Positions 43,354 through 52,035 of a DNA stretch of 64,000 bases are shown piece by piece (the first letter of the stretch is position 1; each line of letters opens with the position of its first letter). A model generated the notes under the pieces. It ran no database searches and was not told where the DNA came from. It saw only the letters and a list, made by a program, of their open reading frames with translations. A program made the position numbers and the translations under genes. Source of the DNA: Bacillus alkalicellulosilyticus (lineage in GTDB: Bacteria > Bacillota > Bacilli > Bacillales > Bacillaceae_F); NCBI RefSeq assembly GCF_002019795.1, contig NZ_KV917381.1:3504068-3568067 (forward strand). The letters run 5' to 3'.

Positions 43354-44058
43354 ATGGCTACCATCACTTTATCTGAACGACTACAAATAACAAAAGGTTT
43401 GCTAGCAGGAATTGGTATTGCCATTGGTTATACTCCTGCTGCACTCACCTTTGGATTATTGGCCAAAAGTACAGGGCTCACTTTTTACGAGACACTCGCG
43501 ATGAGTACCTTTGTCTTTGCTGGTGCAGCACAATATATGGCACTCACCTTAATCGCTCTAGGAACCGGAGCCTTTGAAATCATATTTACCACGTTTATTG
43601 TGAACATTCGTCATTTATTAATGAGTGCATCCGTGAGTGAAAAAATTGAAAGAACACATCCTCTTAAAAAAGCTACAATGGCGTTTGGCATTACAGATGA
43701 GGTATTTGCTGTCACCGCAACCCAGCAAGGAAAAGTAACAAGTTCATTTGTCATTGGAGTTGCCGCGATCTCTTATGGAAGCTGGGTCATTAACTCTGGT
43801 TTGGGCTATGCCGCTGGCTCCATTTTACCAAATGTTCTGCAAGAAAGCATGGCCATCGCTTTATATGCGATGTTTATCGCCTTGCTGATGCCTTCTTTAA
43901 AGAGACACCGAAAAGTACTATCCCTTGCTATTATTGCGGCAATGTTAAATTTATTATTTTCACTATTTATGCCAAACGGTTGGTCAATTATTTGTGCCAC
44001 TCTAGTGTCTGCCGTGGGTGTAGAAGTAATCGCTGGAAAGGGACGAGATCATGACTAA
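43354..44058 (+). CDS. azlC: AzlC-family branched-chain amino acid exporter, large subunit
   Basis: Works with AzlD to export branched-chain amino acids or analogues such as 4-azaleucine. 234 residues with about seven helices. Family parts: GIGIAIGYTPAALTFGLLAKSTGLTFYETLAMSTFVFAGAAQYMAL and TTFIVNIRHLLMSASVSEKIE. The start ATG follows AAGGAAATTC. It overlaps azlD by 8 bases and is divergent from the XRE-cupin regulator, the expected controller. Confidence 0.93.
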   Translation: MATITLSERLQITKGLLAGIGIAIGYTPAALTFGLLAKSTGLTFYETLAMSTFVFAGAAQYMALTLIALGTGAFEIIFTTFIVNIRHLLMSASVSEKIERTHPLKKATMAFGITDEVFAVTATQQGKVTSSFVIGVAAISYGSWVINSGLGYAAGSILPNVLQESMAIALYAMFIALLMPSLKRHRKVLSLAIIAAMLNLLFSLFMPNGWSIICATLVSAVGVEVIAGKGRDHD

Positions 44059-44356
44059 CTCACTAATTTGGATAATTATAGGAATGGCTGTTGTTACATA
44101 TATTCCTCGGATGTTGCCGTTAGTTTTCTTAGATGCCAACCGTATCCCCCCCATCTTACAAGCGATTTTGCGAAATGTACCCTACGCAGCATTGGGGGCT
44201 CTTATCTTTCCTGGTATCTTATTTGTAAACGAGTCGTTGTGGTACGGAATCATTGGCGGAATCACAGCAATCATTGTCTCTTATCTTGGCGCTAATCTAA
44301 TAGTAGTTGTGATTAGCAGTATTGTTATCTTAACAATATATTCCTATTTTATATAA
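44051..44356 (+). CDS. azlD: AzlD-family branched-chain amino acid exporter, small subunit
   Basis: Partner of AzlC, 101 residues with four helices. Conserved YIPRMLPLVFLD near the N-terminus, then AILRNVPYAALGALIFPGI. The start ATG lies inside the end of azlC, so the two are translated together in equal amounts. Module A of composite repeat copy 4 begins one base after the stop codon and should act as the terminator. Confidence 0.93.
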   Translation: MTNSLIWIIIGMAVVTYIPRMLPLVFLDANRIPPILQAILRNVPYAALGALIFPGILFVNESLWYGIIGGITAIIVSYLGANLIVVVISSIVILTIYSYFI

Positions 44357-44484
44357 AGGTTGGGACAAAAGGTTTTTTTCCTTTTGTCCCAACCTCTAAG
44401 CAATGAGCGAAACCGCCACTATCGCTTAAAGCCCGTTGTGAGTGGGTTTCTCACAACGGGCTTTGTGGCGAGTGAAGCCATTGC
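44357..44484 (+). repeat. Composite repeat copy 4 (A then C)
   Basis: Module A 44357-44395: perfect 16-base arms AGGTTGGGACAAAAGG with complement. Module C 44400-44484 is the clearest copy: basal stem GCAATG/CATTGC, internal loop AGCGAAACC facing GAGTGAAGC, second stem GCCAC (44415-44419) with GTGGC (44465-44469), apical stem 44428-44442 with 44450-44464 (15 pairs, perfect), loop TGGGTTT. A decayed A right arm follows to about 44513. It lies between two convergent genes. Confidence 0.92.
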
Positions 44485-44515
44485 AGACGATAGCTTATTT
44501 TGTCCTGGCCTCTAT

Positions 44516-44821
44516 TTATTTTAGTACTAGTTCTTTATGATCTTGAATACTTTTTATGGCACGGTTTACAGCACCACGGTGCTTCCATACCAAAGTGATT
44601 ACTTCTTCTTCCTTAAGCAACGTTTCGTTTAAGTCAGAATAGTTTTCACCTTTTCCATGAATAGACCAAACTCCAAACGTATTCATTAACGTCATTTGTC
44701 CGCCTCTATCCCTGTCTTCAAATACAAAATAATATTTATTTTGCGGCGAATCGAAGTTGGCAAACTGTGTGAAAGAAGAAAGAAATTGTTCAATGTGAAG
44801 CTTCTTACTAATCGTTAGCAT
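44516..44821 (-). CDS. Unrecognised small soluble protein, 101 residues
   Basis: Starts at the ATG at 44821, just after GGTGATAAG. The product has one compact alpha-beta look: MLTISKKLHIEQFLSSF, then KYYFVFEDRDRGGQMTLMNTFGVWSIHGKG, and a C-terminal helix with KHRGAVNRAIKSIQDHKELV. No signal, helix or known motif. It faces azlD with composite repeat 4 between them and is divergent from the YwqB-like gene. I cannot offer a function. Confidence 0.55.
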   Translation of the reverse strand: MLTISKKLHIEQFLSSFTQFANFDSPQNKYYFVFEDRDRGGQMTLMNTFGVWSIHGKGENYSDLNETLLKEEEVITLVWKHRGAVNRAIKSIQDHKELVLK

Positions 44822-45041
44822 CTTATCACCATCCTATTTATTTTATTTTGTATATGATTTGATTCTTGCTCTATTAGGAAAATCCTGCATATTTTCAAAA
44901 CTTTTATATAAAACCTATATTTTTTTAAGATACTGGAAAGATTTATGTTTTTACTTCGTTTTTTTACCATTCTGCTTTTATTATGTGTCAGACAGAGTTA
45001 CAATGATAGGATAGACTAATTTCGAATCGTGGTGTTTATGC

Positions 45042-46304
45042 ATGTCGAATCAGTATCTTTCACAACCAAATTACAATGAAATAGAAACAACGATAATTGC
45101 ATTATATAAAGAATTAACGAACCAAAATTATTTAACTGAAATTGATCGTAATTCCATTGCTGGAGCCGTATTGTTAAAGCTAGATAGACTTGAATTAGAA
45201 AACCATGAAAAAATAGCTGCGCTCCTCTTAACCATTAACGGCATCCTTTCTTTATCAATGAAATTTTCTACATATCGACCATTTGAACAACGTTTTGTAC
45301 ATTTCTTTACAACGATTATTGATGAAAATCGTGAACTATTCGCTGAGATAGGGATGCAGAGTAGCAATGAATACCATCATGTGATTACTGAAGATATATT
45401 ATATTTTTACTTTGAATTTCTTTCGACCGAATCTGCTCCATGGGATCGTATATTTAGGTACTGGATATCAAAAGAACAATCGAAACAACAGTTACAAAAC
45501 TACTTAGCTCTCTTTGTCGAAAAGCAACACGCTAATCCACATCACGTTAGATTAGCGATAATAACTAGCCTTCTGGCTCTATACTGTGAGGATGGGTCTT
45601 TATCGATTTCGTATTTACGTCCTCATAAGAAAATAATATCTGCAAGTGATTTATACGACCATTTTTCGTTATTACAAGAAAGAGAAGAATGGGATATGCT
45701 TAAGAGCTGGTTAAGTTATTTTAAGTCAAACTGGAAAAATGACCCCATCGTTGAACGCATTTATGACCAAATGGTTTTACATTTGAATGAGAAGCCAAAA
45801 GACCATTTCGTTATATGGGAGAAATGGCTCAAGACACCGTCTTTCAAATCTTACTTGGCCAACAAACAGAAATATCAGATTGCGGAAAGTGACATCTCTC
45901 ATATTCTCTCAATCCTGCATGGTGATTTGTTTAATCCTGCGATAGAACGACTGTACTTACAGATTTTAAACGAAGAAAAAAGAATTACAGAAGCAGTCTC
46001 ATTTTTCTTACTAGTTGAGAAAAACCCTCTTCAATTAGCGGAAGAAAAAGTAAATTTACTATCTCTAATAAACAAAGAACAACCTGAAAAGCTAATTGCG
46101 ATTTATCATCAATTTGTCATTCGTTTGGTTGAAAAAAAGACGAGACAGCATTATGAAGAAGCAGTGGTCTTTATTGGGAAACTGCAACGATTGTATAAAA
46201 AGCTAGACAAGCAAAGTGAGTTTTCTTCGTACATTCAAAAATTAAAACAACACTATCGCACGTACCGAGCATTAATACAGGAGATGAAGTCCCTTGAATT
46301 ATAG
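45042..46304 (+). CDS. YwqB-like partner of the SNF2 helicase, lacking a SWIM zinc finger
   Basis: 420 residues, helical, soluble. The C-terminal 75 residues (IAIYHQFVIRLVEKKTRQHYEEAVVFIGKLQRLYKKL...) look like the end of the SWIM zinc-finger proteins (YwqB) encoded next to bacterial SNF2 helicases. However, the N-terminal region carries no CxC...CxH cluster, and the whole protein has almost no cysteine (one, in ALYCEDG). It overlaps the helicase gene by 11 bases, so they are co-translated. Whether the zinc finger was lost or this is a related but separate family cannot be told. Confidence 0.65.
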   Translation: MSNQYLSQPNYNEIETTIIALYKELTNQNYLTEIDRNSIAGAVLLKLDRLELENHEKIAALLLTINGILSLSMKFSTYRPFEQRFVHFFTTIIDENRELFAEIGMQSSNEYHHVITEDILYFYFEFLSTESAPWDRIFRYWISKEQSKQQLQNYLALFVEKQHANPHHVRLAIITSLLALYCEDGSLSISYLRPHKKIISASDLYDHFSLLQEREEWDMLKSWLSYFKSNWKNDPIVERIYDQMVLHLNEKPKDHFVIWEKWLKTPSFKSYLANKQKYQIAESDISHILSILHGDLFNPAIERLYLQILNEEKRITEAVSFFLLVEKNPLQLAEEKVNLLSLINKEQPEKLIAIYHQFVIRLVEKKTRQHYEEAVVFIGKLQRLYKKLDKQSEFSSYIQKLKQHYRTYRALIQEMKSLEL

Positions 46305-49287
46305 CTACAATCCGAATAAAATCATTGTTCACGGCGGTTGGATTGAACACAACTTATTTATTTGGGCCGAACAAAAACAACATAAAAAATATAAAGAGTT
46401 CGTTAATTTCCAATATCCATTTCTGTTTTCTCCATTTGAGCTAAAACTAGCCTTATTCCGAAATGACCCTGCTTCTTTTTATGGGTCATTCATCCCAACA
46501 GAAAAAGCCATAATTACGGTTCCTGTGATTGAAAGACAATTTTATTCACTTGTAGGCGAAGCGATTGTCTATCAAGCCAAAAGCGAGGATACGGAATTTA
46601 AGTTTCCGATTGAAGGAATCTGTATTCCAATAGATGAACTAACGACTCACATTGACACGATAATATCATGGACTTCAAGTGGGGATTTAGTGATAGCTGA
46701 TGATTTAGCGTATTCAATTGCCTTATTAGAAAGGATACGTAACGAAATCGCTAACAAAAATTTTCTACCTTCAGGAAACGGTTCTTGGACGTTAACAAGT
46801 TTCGATCCTGCTGAATGGGATGCTGTTATCCCACCTTCAATGGTCTCGCTATCTAAGTCAAGTATGTATGCACAACGGCATTCGAGCTCAGACCATTTCA
46901 ACTTACTTGAGTTGGTTAATACGCTATGTGATTCTTATCTTCGCACACTTCTGTCTGAAGATGAAGACAGTCACGAAGCATTTTCAAATATGAAAAACGG
47001 AAAATCTGAAGTACTACTTACTCATCTAAACGCATTACAATCACAATCAAAAACGAAAGTAACCGACTTAGATGATAAATTTTTGCAGGAACAACTCGGT
47101 GCGATAACAGCTTCACCATTTCGCACTGGGATCGCCATTGATGAACCGAAACTAGAAAGTGAACCTTGGATGATTTCGTTATTCGTTCAAGATAAAAAGA
47201 ATCCTTCTATCGTTGTTACGATTACTGAATTACAAAATGGGCAACACCCATGGAGGGCAAATCCAATCCCTCAACTGAAACAAGACTTACAACAAGCCAA
47301 AAGTAAAATTCCGATTCTCTCATCCCTCTCTATGACGAATCCAAAAATAGAAGCATCCAAGGATGAGATTTATCAGTTTTTAACAGAGGATTATGATGAA
47401 TTACAATCCCTAGGTTTTACAGTTGCTGTTCCTCAATGGTGGAAACGAAAGCAGCAAAAAATTGCTGTTCAACTTAATATGGAAACCTTTGAACGAGGCA
47501 ACACGTCTGGATTTGAACCTCTACTGAATTGGGAAGGAATCGCAAATTTTAACTACCAAGTTATCATTGACGGATTAGAAATATCAGAACAAGAATTTAT
47601 GTCACTAGTGAACGAGAAAGAATCCTTTGTGCAAATTCAAGGAAAATGGATGTTTTGGGACCCAAAACAAGCCAATCGTTTAAAAAAACAAATTGAAAAA
47701 CAAAAAAAGTCATCCTATTCTTCCATTCATGCGCTTCAAATGCAAGACGATGATTTAGACATTCATTTTGATATTGAATGGGACGAAAAAATTCAGGAGC
47801 TTATTGATAATATCCAGCAGAAGCAAACGGAACTTCTACCCGTGCCAAGCGGTCTTATCGGAGAATTAAGGCCATACCAACAAAAAGGAATGTCGTGGCT
47901 ATTGCAAATGAGAAAAGTAGGGTTTGGTGCTTGTCTTGCCGACGATATGGGATTAGGTAAATCGATTCAAACGATTGCCTATATTCTTTCTATCTACGAG
48001 CAACCTACATTAGGAAGTCAAGAACCATTCTTGCTCGTATGCCCCACTTCTTTAATTGGGAACTGGGAAAAAGAAATTGCTCAATTTGCTCCTGACTTAA
48101 AAGTGTATGTTCATCATGGCACAAGCCGATTAAATGAAACCGAATTTTTACAAGACCGTTCTCAGTTTCATGTCATTATTACGTCGTACGCGATTGCTTT
48201 TCGTGATATTGACTTTCTAACCGAGTTTACATGGAATGGACTTATTCTTGATGAGGCCCAGCATATTAAAAACATTGAAACAAAACAGAGAAAAGCGATT
48301 AAAAGAATCTATGCTACGCACCGAATTGCTTTAACCGGTACTCCAATTGAAAATCGCTTAAAAGAACTATGGTCGATTATTGATTTATTGAATGATGGAT
48401 ATTTAGGTAGCTTCCAGCACTTTACTACAACGTTTAGTAAAGAAATTGAAGGACAACAAAGTAACGGCGAACGGTTGCAACAGCTTCAGCAACTGATTAC
48501 TCCTTTTATCCTTAGACGGAAAAAGTCGGATGAATCACTAAAGCTTCAATTACCTGAAAAGAATGAACTGACATATGAAGTTGGGTTAACCTTAGAACAA
48601 GCTAGCTTATATCAAGCCATAGTAAACGAGTTGTTTACAACGATTGAAACAGGAACGGAAATGGAGCGTAGAGCTCTCATTTTAAGTAGTCTAACCAAGC
48701 TGAAACAGATTTGTAACCATCCCGCTCAATTGTTAAAAGAAAAAGAGCCTCTTGATAATCGTTCTGAAAAGTGGGATTTGTTAATGACTCTTGTTGAGCA
48801 AATTACAGATAGAGATGAAAAGCTTCTCATTTTTAGTCAATTCAAAGAAATGGGAGATTTAATTCAACAAGCTCTCTCACAAAAATATAATCAAGAGATT
48901 CCATTTTTACACGGGGGATTGCAACGCAGTAAAAGAGAACAACTTATCCAAACCTTTAAAGAGGATGACGATACAAAAATCTTTATTCTTTCTTTAAAGG
49001 CTGGAGGAGTCGGTTTAAATTTAACAGCCGCCACTCATGTTATTCATTATGACCGGTGGTGGAATCCCGCTGTCGAAAACCAAGCTACCGATAGAGCATA
49101 TCGTATTGGTCAAACAGAAGATGTAACGGTTCATAAATTTATCACCAAAGGAACGTTAGAAGAACGAATCAATAGAATGCTTCAAACGAAGCAAAAACTT
49201 GCAGAGGATGTCCTAACCGTTGGCGAAAAACAGTTGTCTGAACTCTCTATTGATGAGTTAAAAGAACTATTAATGCTGCGGCAATAA
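46294..49287 (+). CDS. SNF2-family DEAD/DEAH-box helicase (YwqA-like)
   Basis: Large ATP-driven DNA translocase, 997 residues. The N-terminal half (1-500) is the bacterial SNF2 accessory region. The motor starts LRPYQQKGMSWLLQMRKVGFGACLADD, with Walker A DDMGLGKSIQT near 550, the DEAQ box in LILDEAQHIKN, motif III ALTGTPIENR, and motifs V-VI KAGGVGLNL and ATDRAYRIGQ near the C-terminus. Start: ATG at 46294, overlapping the partner gene. Composite repeat 6 starts 3 bases after the stop. Its cellular role (repair or chromosome handling) is not established. Confidence 0.92.
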   Translation: MNYSYNPNKIIVHGGWIEHNLFIWAEQKQHKKYKEFVNFQYPFLFSPFELKLALFRNDPASFYGSFIPTEKAIITVPVIERQFYSLVGEAIVYQAKSEDTEFKFPIEGICIPIDELTTHIDTIISWTSSGDLVIADDLAYSIALLERIRNEIANKNFLPSGNGSWTLTSFDPAEWDAVIPPSMVSLSKSSMYAQRHSSSDHFNLLELVNTLCDSYLRTLLSEDEDSHEAFSNMKNGKSEVLLTHLNALQSQSKTKVTDLDDKFLQEQLGAITASPFRTGIAIDEPKLESEPWMISLFVQDKKNPSIVVTITELQNGQHPWRANPIPQLKQDLQQAKSKIPILSSLSMTNPKIEASKDEIYQFLTEDYDELQSLGFTVAVPQWWKRKQQKIAVQLNMETFERGNTSGFEPLLNWEGIANFNYQVIIDGLEISEQEFMSLVNEKESFVQIQGKWMFWDPKQANRLKKQIEKQKKSSYSSIHALQMQDDDLDIHFDIEWDEKIQELIDNIQQKQTELLPVPSGLIGELRPYQQKGMSWLLQMRKVGFGACLADDMGLGKSIQTIAYILSIYEQPTLGSQEPFLLVCPTSLIGNWEKEIAQFAPDLKVYVHHGTSRLNETEFLQDRSQFHVIITSYAIAFRDIDFLTEFTWNGLILDEAQHIKNIETKQRKAIKRIYATHRIALTGTPIENRLKELWSIIDLLNDGYLGSFQHFTTTFSKEIEGQQSNGERLQQLQQLITPFILRRKKSDESLKLQLPEKNELTYEVGLTLEQASLYQAIVNELFTTIETGTEMERRALILSSLTKLKQICNHPAQLLKEKEPLDNRSEKWDLLMTLVEQITDRDEKLLIFSQFKEMGDLIQQALSQKYNQEIPFLHGGLQRSKREQLIQTFKEDDDTKIFILSLKAGGVGLNLTAATHVIHYDRWWNPAVENQATDRAYRIGQTEDVTVHKFITKGTLEERINRMLQTKQKLAEDVLTVGEKQLSELSIDELKELLMLRQ

Positions 49288-49289
49288 AG

Positions 49290-49475
49290 GAAGCCACTGA
49301 AAAAGTACAAACCAACTTTTTCAATGCCTTTAATTATGGTAGCAATGGCTTCACTCGTTGCCCGTCTGCTTCGAAAAGCCCACTCGTAGCAGACTAAAAA
49401 AAAAATTCAACGGTTTACGCACATTGCTAAGAGGGCACTGAAAAAGCTAAAAAACCTAACTTTTTCAGTGCCCTC
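49290..49475 (-). repeat. Composite repeat copy 6 (B'-C-B, inverted)
   Basis: The only full copy read on the minus strand. B' 49290-49332, C 49342-49427, B 49431-49475. C: GCAATG (49342-49347) with CATTGC, second stem GTTG/CAAC, apical stem 49364-49374 with 49384-49394 (GTCTGCTTCGA, one T-T mismatch), minus-strand loop GTGGGCTTT. It begins 3 bases after the SNF2 stop. Confidence 0.88.
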
Positions 49476-49493
49476 CAATAAGGAGGAATTCTA

Positions 49494-49646
49494 ATGGCTT
49501 CAATGCCGCCACAAAGTCAGAAATATTGGCATCTACAAGGAAAGCTTCCTGATACAAAGGCTATACCTAAACCTCATGAAGAACTCGACGAGCAGTGGAA
49601 TGCTTTTACCCAAGCCATTTCAACAGCGATTACAAAAAAACAATAA
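49494..49646 (+). CDS. Small protein, 50 residues
   Basis: ATG at 49494 with a strong AGGAGG 7 bases ahead. The product reads MASMPPQSQKYWHLQGKLPD then PHEELDEQWNAFTQAISTAITKKQ. It is polar, with one Trp-rich stretch and no membrane helix. It is set between composite repeat 6 and a GGCAAAGCC-type terminator, the same arrangement as the small gene at 40669. I recognise no family. The ribosome site and terminator make it a likely real gene. Confidence 0.6.
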   Translation: MASMPPQSQKYWHLQGKLPDTKAIPKPHEELDEQWNAFTQAISTAITKKQ

Positions 49647-49650
49647 GGAA

Positions 49651-49668
49651 AACGGCAAAGCCGTCTTA
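49651..49668 (+). terminator. Short hairpin after the small gene
   Basis: AACGGC and GCCGTC around AAA, followed by a weak T stretch. It has the same core as 40822-40847. Confidence 0.6.
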
Positions 49669-49711
49669 GACTAATTGGAACTAAAATTTTTATACTTACT
49701 TATTCTGTAAC

Positions 49712-49761
49712 AAAGAGTCCGAGACAATAGGTTGTTTTTTACCTTTTGTCCCGGACTCTTT
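49712..49761. repeat. Solo module A hairpin, convergent terminator
   Basis: AAAGAGTCCGAGACAATAGG pairs with CCTTTTGTCCCGGACTCTTT (18 of 20). It ends 4 bases before the YitT stop codon, between convergent genes. Confidence 0.85.
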
Positions 49762-49764
49762 ACA

Positions 49765-50586
49765 TTACCCGTCTTTTCTAAATAATCCAAACACTCCTGC
49801 TGTTTCCACTATATTTGTAAACGCCTGCGGGTCAACTGAATGAATGACTTGTTTTAAATCATACAACTCATATCTAGTAATAACAGTGACTAACATTTCT
49901 TTCTCTTCCTCAGAATATCCACCCTTTGCAGGGATTCTCGTAATGCCTCGAGTAATTCGCTCATGAATCGCTTTTCTAAGTTCATCTGGCTTTTTTGTAA
50001 TGATCATCGCCGTTAATTTAACGTGTCTCGTATGAATGGCATCAATCAATCGAGAAGAAACGTAAAGAGTCACTAAAGTATATAACGCCTTCTCCCAATC
50101 AAAAAGAAGACCAGATGTTACAACAATAATCGCATTTAAAACGAAAAAATAAACTCCGACAGGACGGTCACTCATTCTAGAAAGAATAAGCGCAATTATA
50201 TCCAGTCCTCCCGAGGAAGCACCGTATTTTAATGTAATCCCCGCACCAAATGCAAGGATTACTCCACCAAACACAGCGTTTAGGAGGATATCGCTCGAAA
50301 TTTCGATAATTGGAATAATCTCTAAAAAGAACATCGTAAAAATAACGTTAACAAAACTATACACCGTGAATGCTTTTCCTATTTTTAACCACCCTATAAT
50401 TGCGACAGGAATGTTTAAGAGAAATAATAAAATACCAGTTGAAACCGGTAAAACGTATGCTAATAATTGCGCTGTTCCTGTAAAGCCACTAGCAAAAATA
50501 TTAGCTGGAATTAAAAAGACATTTAATGCAATCGCAATCAAAACGGCTCCAAAAATGATGACAACTAATTTTTTTGCAACTTCCAT
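49765..50586 (-). CDS. YitT-family membrane protein (DUF161/DUF2179)
   Basis: 273 residues. Five or six helices in the first 190, with the family stretches FLIPANIFASGFTGTAQLLAY and GAGITLKYGASSGGLDIIALILS. The C-terminal 80 residues form the cytoplasmic DUF2179 domain (ITKKPDELRKAIHERITRGITRIPAKGGYSEEEKEMLVTVI). The family is common in Bacillus, and its function is not settled. It is leftward, 18 bases after the esterase gene, so probably in one transcript. Confidence 0.93.
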   Translation of the reverse strand: MEVAKKLVVIIFGAVLIAIALNVFLIPANIFASGFTGTAQLLAYVLPVSTGILLFLLNIPVAIIGWLKIGKAFTVYSFVNVIFTMFFLEIIPIIEISSDILLNAVFGGVILAFGAGITLKYGASSGGLDIIALILSRMSDRPVGVYFFVLNAIIVVTSGLLFDWEKALYTLVTLYVSSRLIDAIHTRHVKLTAMIITKKPDELRKAIHERITRGITRIPAKGGYSEEEKEMLVTVITRYELYDLKQVIHSVDPQAFTNIVETAGVFGLFRKDG

Positions 50587-50604
50587 TCGTTACTCATCCA
50601 TTCT

Positions 50605-51369
50605 TTAGTATAAATTCTTTTCAAACCACTCTACTGTTGCTATGACCCCTGCTCGTGATACTTTATGGTCACGATGAGGGTCCGATATAAACACTAACTT
50701 TTCCTTAGCGTTTGCATACAAAGGTAAAAGCTGTTGGTACATATTGACCGAATATTGATAAGGTACAACATGATCCTTCTCTCCATGCCAAATTAAAAGA
50801 GGTCGTTCCTGTAATACCGTTACATCGCTCGTGACATCATACTCTCTTAAAAGTGAAATTTTATATTCAATTTCCTCTTCGTTAAAGGTATACCCTTTCT
50901 TTTTCAACTCAGCTACTTGTGCTTTTGCAAAATGATGATAATAAGGAGATCCCATTAATGAAACAGCAGTCTTAATCCAAGGATATCTTCGTAAAGCTCC
51001 ATATGTAATAATCGCACCCATTGAAGTCCCTGCTAGCCCTATCGATTGGTCTTTAATAAGTTGACGTTGCTCGAGGTTCTGTTTGATGTCTTCGACTTCA
51101 TGTATGGCTTCCAAAACAAAGTCCCAAAATAACAACTCTCTTTCTTTTGCTGTAATATTTTTATCACGTTGACCATGATAATTCACATCAGGGAGGATAA
51201 CTCTAAATCCTTTTTCAGCCAATAAATATCCATAATGTAAGTTATGCTCTTTGGCGCTTTTGAATCCATGGAAAAAAATAACGACCGGTAATGGTTTATT
51301 GTCATGCTCTTGCCTTACTACATGTAAAACAGGTACATCCGCCATTGATTCTTGTTTAATGGTTATCAT
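50605..51369 (-). CDS. Alpha/beta hydrolase (esterase/prolyl-oligopeptidase-like, YitV type)
   Basis: About 254 residues from the ATG at 51369, with GAGGTGAG upstream; a GTG at 51375 is the alternative. The fold reads VVIFFHGFKSAKEHNLHYGYLLAEKGFRVILPDVNYHGQRD (oxyanion HG). The nucleophile Ser is in GLAGTSMGAIITYGAL, Asp in LLIWHGEKDHVVPYQYS and His in DPHRDHKVS. YitV- and YtaP-like esterases of Bacillus share this layout. It is next to a YitT-like gene, as is yitV in some Bacillus. Natural substrate unknown. Confidence 0.88.
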   Translation of the reverse strand: MITIKQESMADVPVLHVVRQEHDNKPLPVVIFFHGFKSAKEHNLHYGYLLAEKGFRVILPDVNYHGQRDKNITAKERELLFWDFVLEAIHEVEDIKQNLEQRQLIKDQSIGLAGTSMGAIITYGALRRYPWIKTAVSLMGSPYYHHFAKAQVAELKKKGYTFNEEEIEYKISLLREYDVTSDVTVLQERPLLIWHGEKDHVVPYQYSVNMYQQLLPLYANAKEKLVFISDPHRDHKVSRAGVIATVEWFEKNLY

Positions 51370-51450
51370 ATCCACTCACCTCTATCTCATACTCATTTAG
51401 GAAAATTATAACAGTATAATACTTTAGTAGAAAAGTATTAACACTCAAAA

Positions 51451-51495
51451 AAGTAGGTGGACAAAAGGTTTTTTTACCCTTTTGTCCACCTACTT
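51451..51495. repeat. Solo module A hairpin
   Basis: AAGTAGGTGGACAAAAGG with its perfect complement and a T/A loop. It lies 8 bases past the small TM-protein stop, so it is its likely terminator. Confidence 0.87.
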
Positions 51496-51503
51496 CATTT
51501 ACG

Positions 51504-51779
51504 TTACGAAAGAACTTTTCCGTTTTTGTTCTGTTGTTGTTCATTGTATTTTTTTATAGCATAGAGAGAACCTTCGCTTACCATCGTGTTGTCATGTGTA
51601 TCATATGGGCTAGGGTGCCCTACTTTTTTAGGAATTTTCTTCTTTCTGTTCCCTTTTATTTTTGATATCAATTGGCTACCCATTTCTTTTATTTTACGTC
51701 TGTTCTCTTGATGTAATAATACATAGCTGACAGTCCCAACAATTCCTGCTGTTATGGTTGATTTTGTTCTTTTCTTCAT
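51504..51779 (-). CDS. Unrecognised small membrane-associated basic protein
   Basis: 91 residues, ATG at 51779 with TAGGAGGGGTAC upstream. One weak N-terminal hydrophobic helix (STITAGIVGTVSYVLLH, 7-23), then a strongly basic stretch (KIKGNRKKKIPKKVGHPSPYD). It ends in a polar Asn/Gln-rich tail. The layout recalls YtxH-like or other small envelope proteins, but I cannot place it. It is divergent from the DUF3941-like gene and leftward into a module A terminator. Confidence 0.55.
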   Translation of the reverse strand: MKKRTKSTITAGIVGTVSYVLLHQENRRKIKEMGSQLISKIKGNRKKKIPKKVGHPSPYDTHDNTMVSEGSLYAIKKYNEQQQNKNGKVLS

Positions 51780-51901
51780 AGTACCCCTCCTAGGATTGGT
51801 CTTATGAAACTATACCCTTGTCCACTCTTCCTAAAACCTGCATGATTTTTACCAAAACTGAACACCCTATTCACGACTAGAATGAGAAGGAGGATTTCAC
51901 A

Positions 51902-52030
51902 ATGGTCACAAAAGATGACGACAAGAAGAAAAAAGACAACAATGCAAAAAATCATGAAAAAAATATACTTCGCGAGAAAAATGCTGAACAAGGGAAACAC
52001 CAATACTCTAAAAAAACCGACCACTTATAA
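51902..52030 (+). CDS. Small DUF3941-like protein, 42 residues
   Basis: ATG at 51902, with GAAGGAGGA 6 bases ahead. It begins MVTKDDDKKKKDNNAKNHEK and ends QGKHQYSKKTDHL. Highly charged, without Cys or hydrophobic runs. The NNA..HEKN..REKN..QGK..YSKKTDHL pattern fits the DUF3941 group of tiny Bacillus proteins, whose role is unknown. A short hairpin and composite repeat 7 follow directly. Confidence 0.68.
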   Translation: MVTKDDDKKKKDNNAKNHEKNILREKNAEQGKHQYSKKTDHL

Positions 52031-52035
52031 AAAAA

